From an uncultured Clostridia bacterium (GTDB taxonomy: Bacteria > Bacillota_A > Clostridia > Christensenellales > UBA1242): 6,289 nt of DNA. The notes below the pieces were generated by a model that was given only the letters and a program-made list of their open reading frames with translations, had not been told where the DNA came from and did not search any database. This document shows, one piece after another, positions 6,288 to 6,289 of this stretch. The first letter of the stretch is position 1. Each line of letters begins with the position of its first letter. Location of the stretch: the NCBI GenBank assembly GCA_947629895.1, contig CANRFP010000063.1:1-6289 (forward strand), given 5' to 3'. The position numbers and the translations under genes were made by a program.

Positions 6288-6289
6288 TA

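Larger units (their letters stand above)
6071..6289. other. GC-richer noncoding tail downstream of the phosphodiesterase gene
   Basis: No credible gene is visible on either strand. By hand count, 6091-6210 is about 51% G+C (61 of 120), against 30% for 5881-5940 inside the preceding gene. Short motifs recur: GGACA preceded by CG-type bases three times (CGTGGACA at 6071-6078, CGCGGACA at 6093-6100, CTGGACA at 6231-6237), TGTCATTC twice (6111-6118 and 6135-6142), and CCGCT four times. This looks like a repeat-type intergenic element rather than unique regulatory sequence. It continues past the right edge. Confidence 0.55.

Noticed and set aside
1..6289. CRISPR array, tRNA, rRNA, riboswitch, transposase or phage genes
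   Set aside because: No regularly spaced repeats, no cloverleaf or rRNA-like segment, no recognisable aptamer, and no transposase or phage protein in any frame.

Overview
The window looks like ordinary core-genome sequence from a low-GC, anaerobic, Gram-positive-type bacterium, most likely an uncultivated member of the Clostridia. Four things point there: a single-chain clostridial-style pyruvate:ferredoxin oxidoreductase, a YtxC-like protein (a family of spore-forming Firmicutes), A/T-rich coding sequence with AAGGAG-type ribosome binding sites, and a lipoprotein with an InlB/Listeria-Bacteroides-type repeat. The lineage is an inference; there is no rRNA or other phylogenetic marker here.

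Layout from left to right. (1) 1-227, minus strand: the start of a lipoprotein gene that runs off the left edge. (2) 228-369: a divergent promoter region. (3) 370-1128, plus: a YtxC-like protein. (4) 1138-1887, minus: tRNA pseudouridine synthase TruA, converging on the YtxC gene with a 9-bp gap. (5) 1888-1987: a second divergent promoter region between truA and the next gene. (6) 1988-5227, plus: a 1079-residue pyruvate:ferredoxin oxidoreductase, the dominant gene of the window. (7) 5228-5341: an intergenic stretch with a good promoter and a perfect 12-bp palindrome. (8) 5342-6070, plus: a cytoplasmic glycerophosphodiester phosphodiesterase. (9) 6071-6289: a noncoding, clearly more GC-rich tail with a structured dispersed-repeat-like element and a second hairpin at the right edge.

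The genes do not form one pathway. Every one appears to have its own promoter, and orientation changes at nearly every boundary. PFOR makes acetyl-CoA and reduced ferredoxin from pyruvate, TruA modifies tRNA, the phosphodiesterase recycles phospholipid head groups, and the YtxC-like protein has no established biochemical role.

I see no previously undescribed multi-gene system. The points most worth checking are within known things: a 64-residue shortening of PFOR domain VI, a Cys-Lys-Glu-Cys replacement in a normally invariant PFOR domain II motif, the palindromic repeat in the tail, and palindromes sitting on three promoters.
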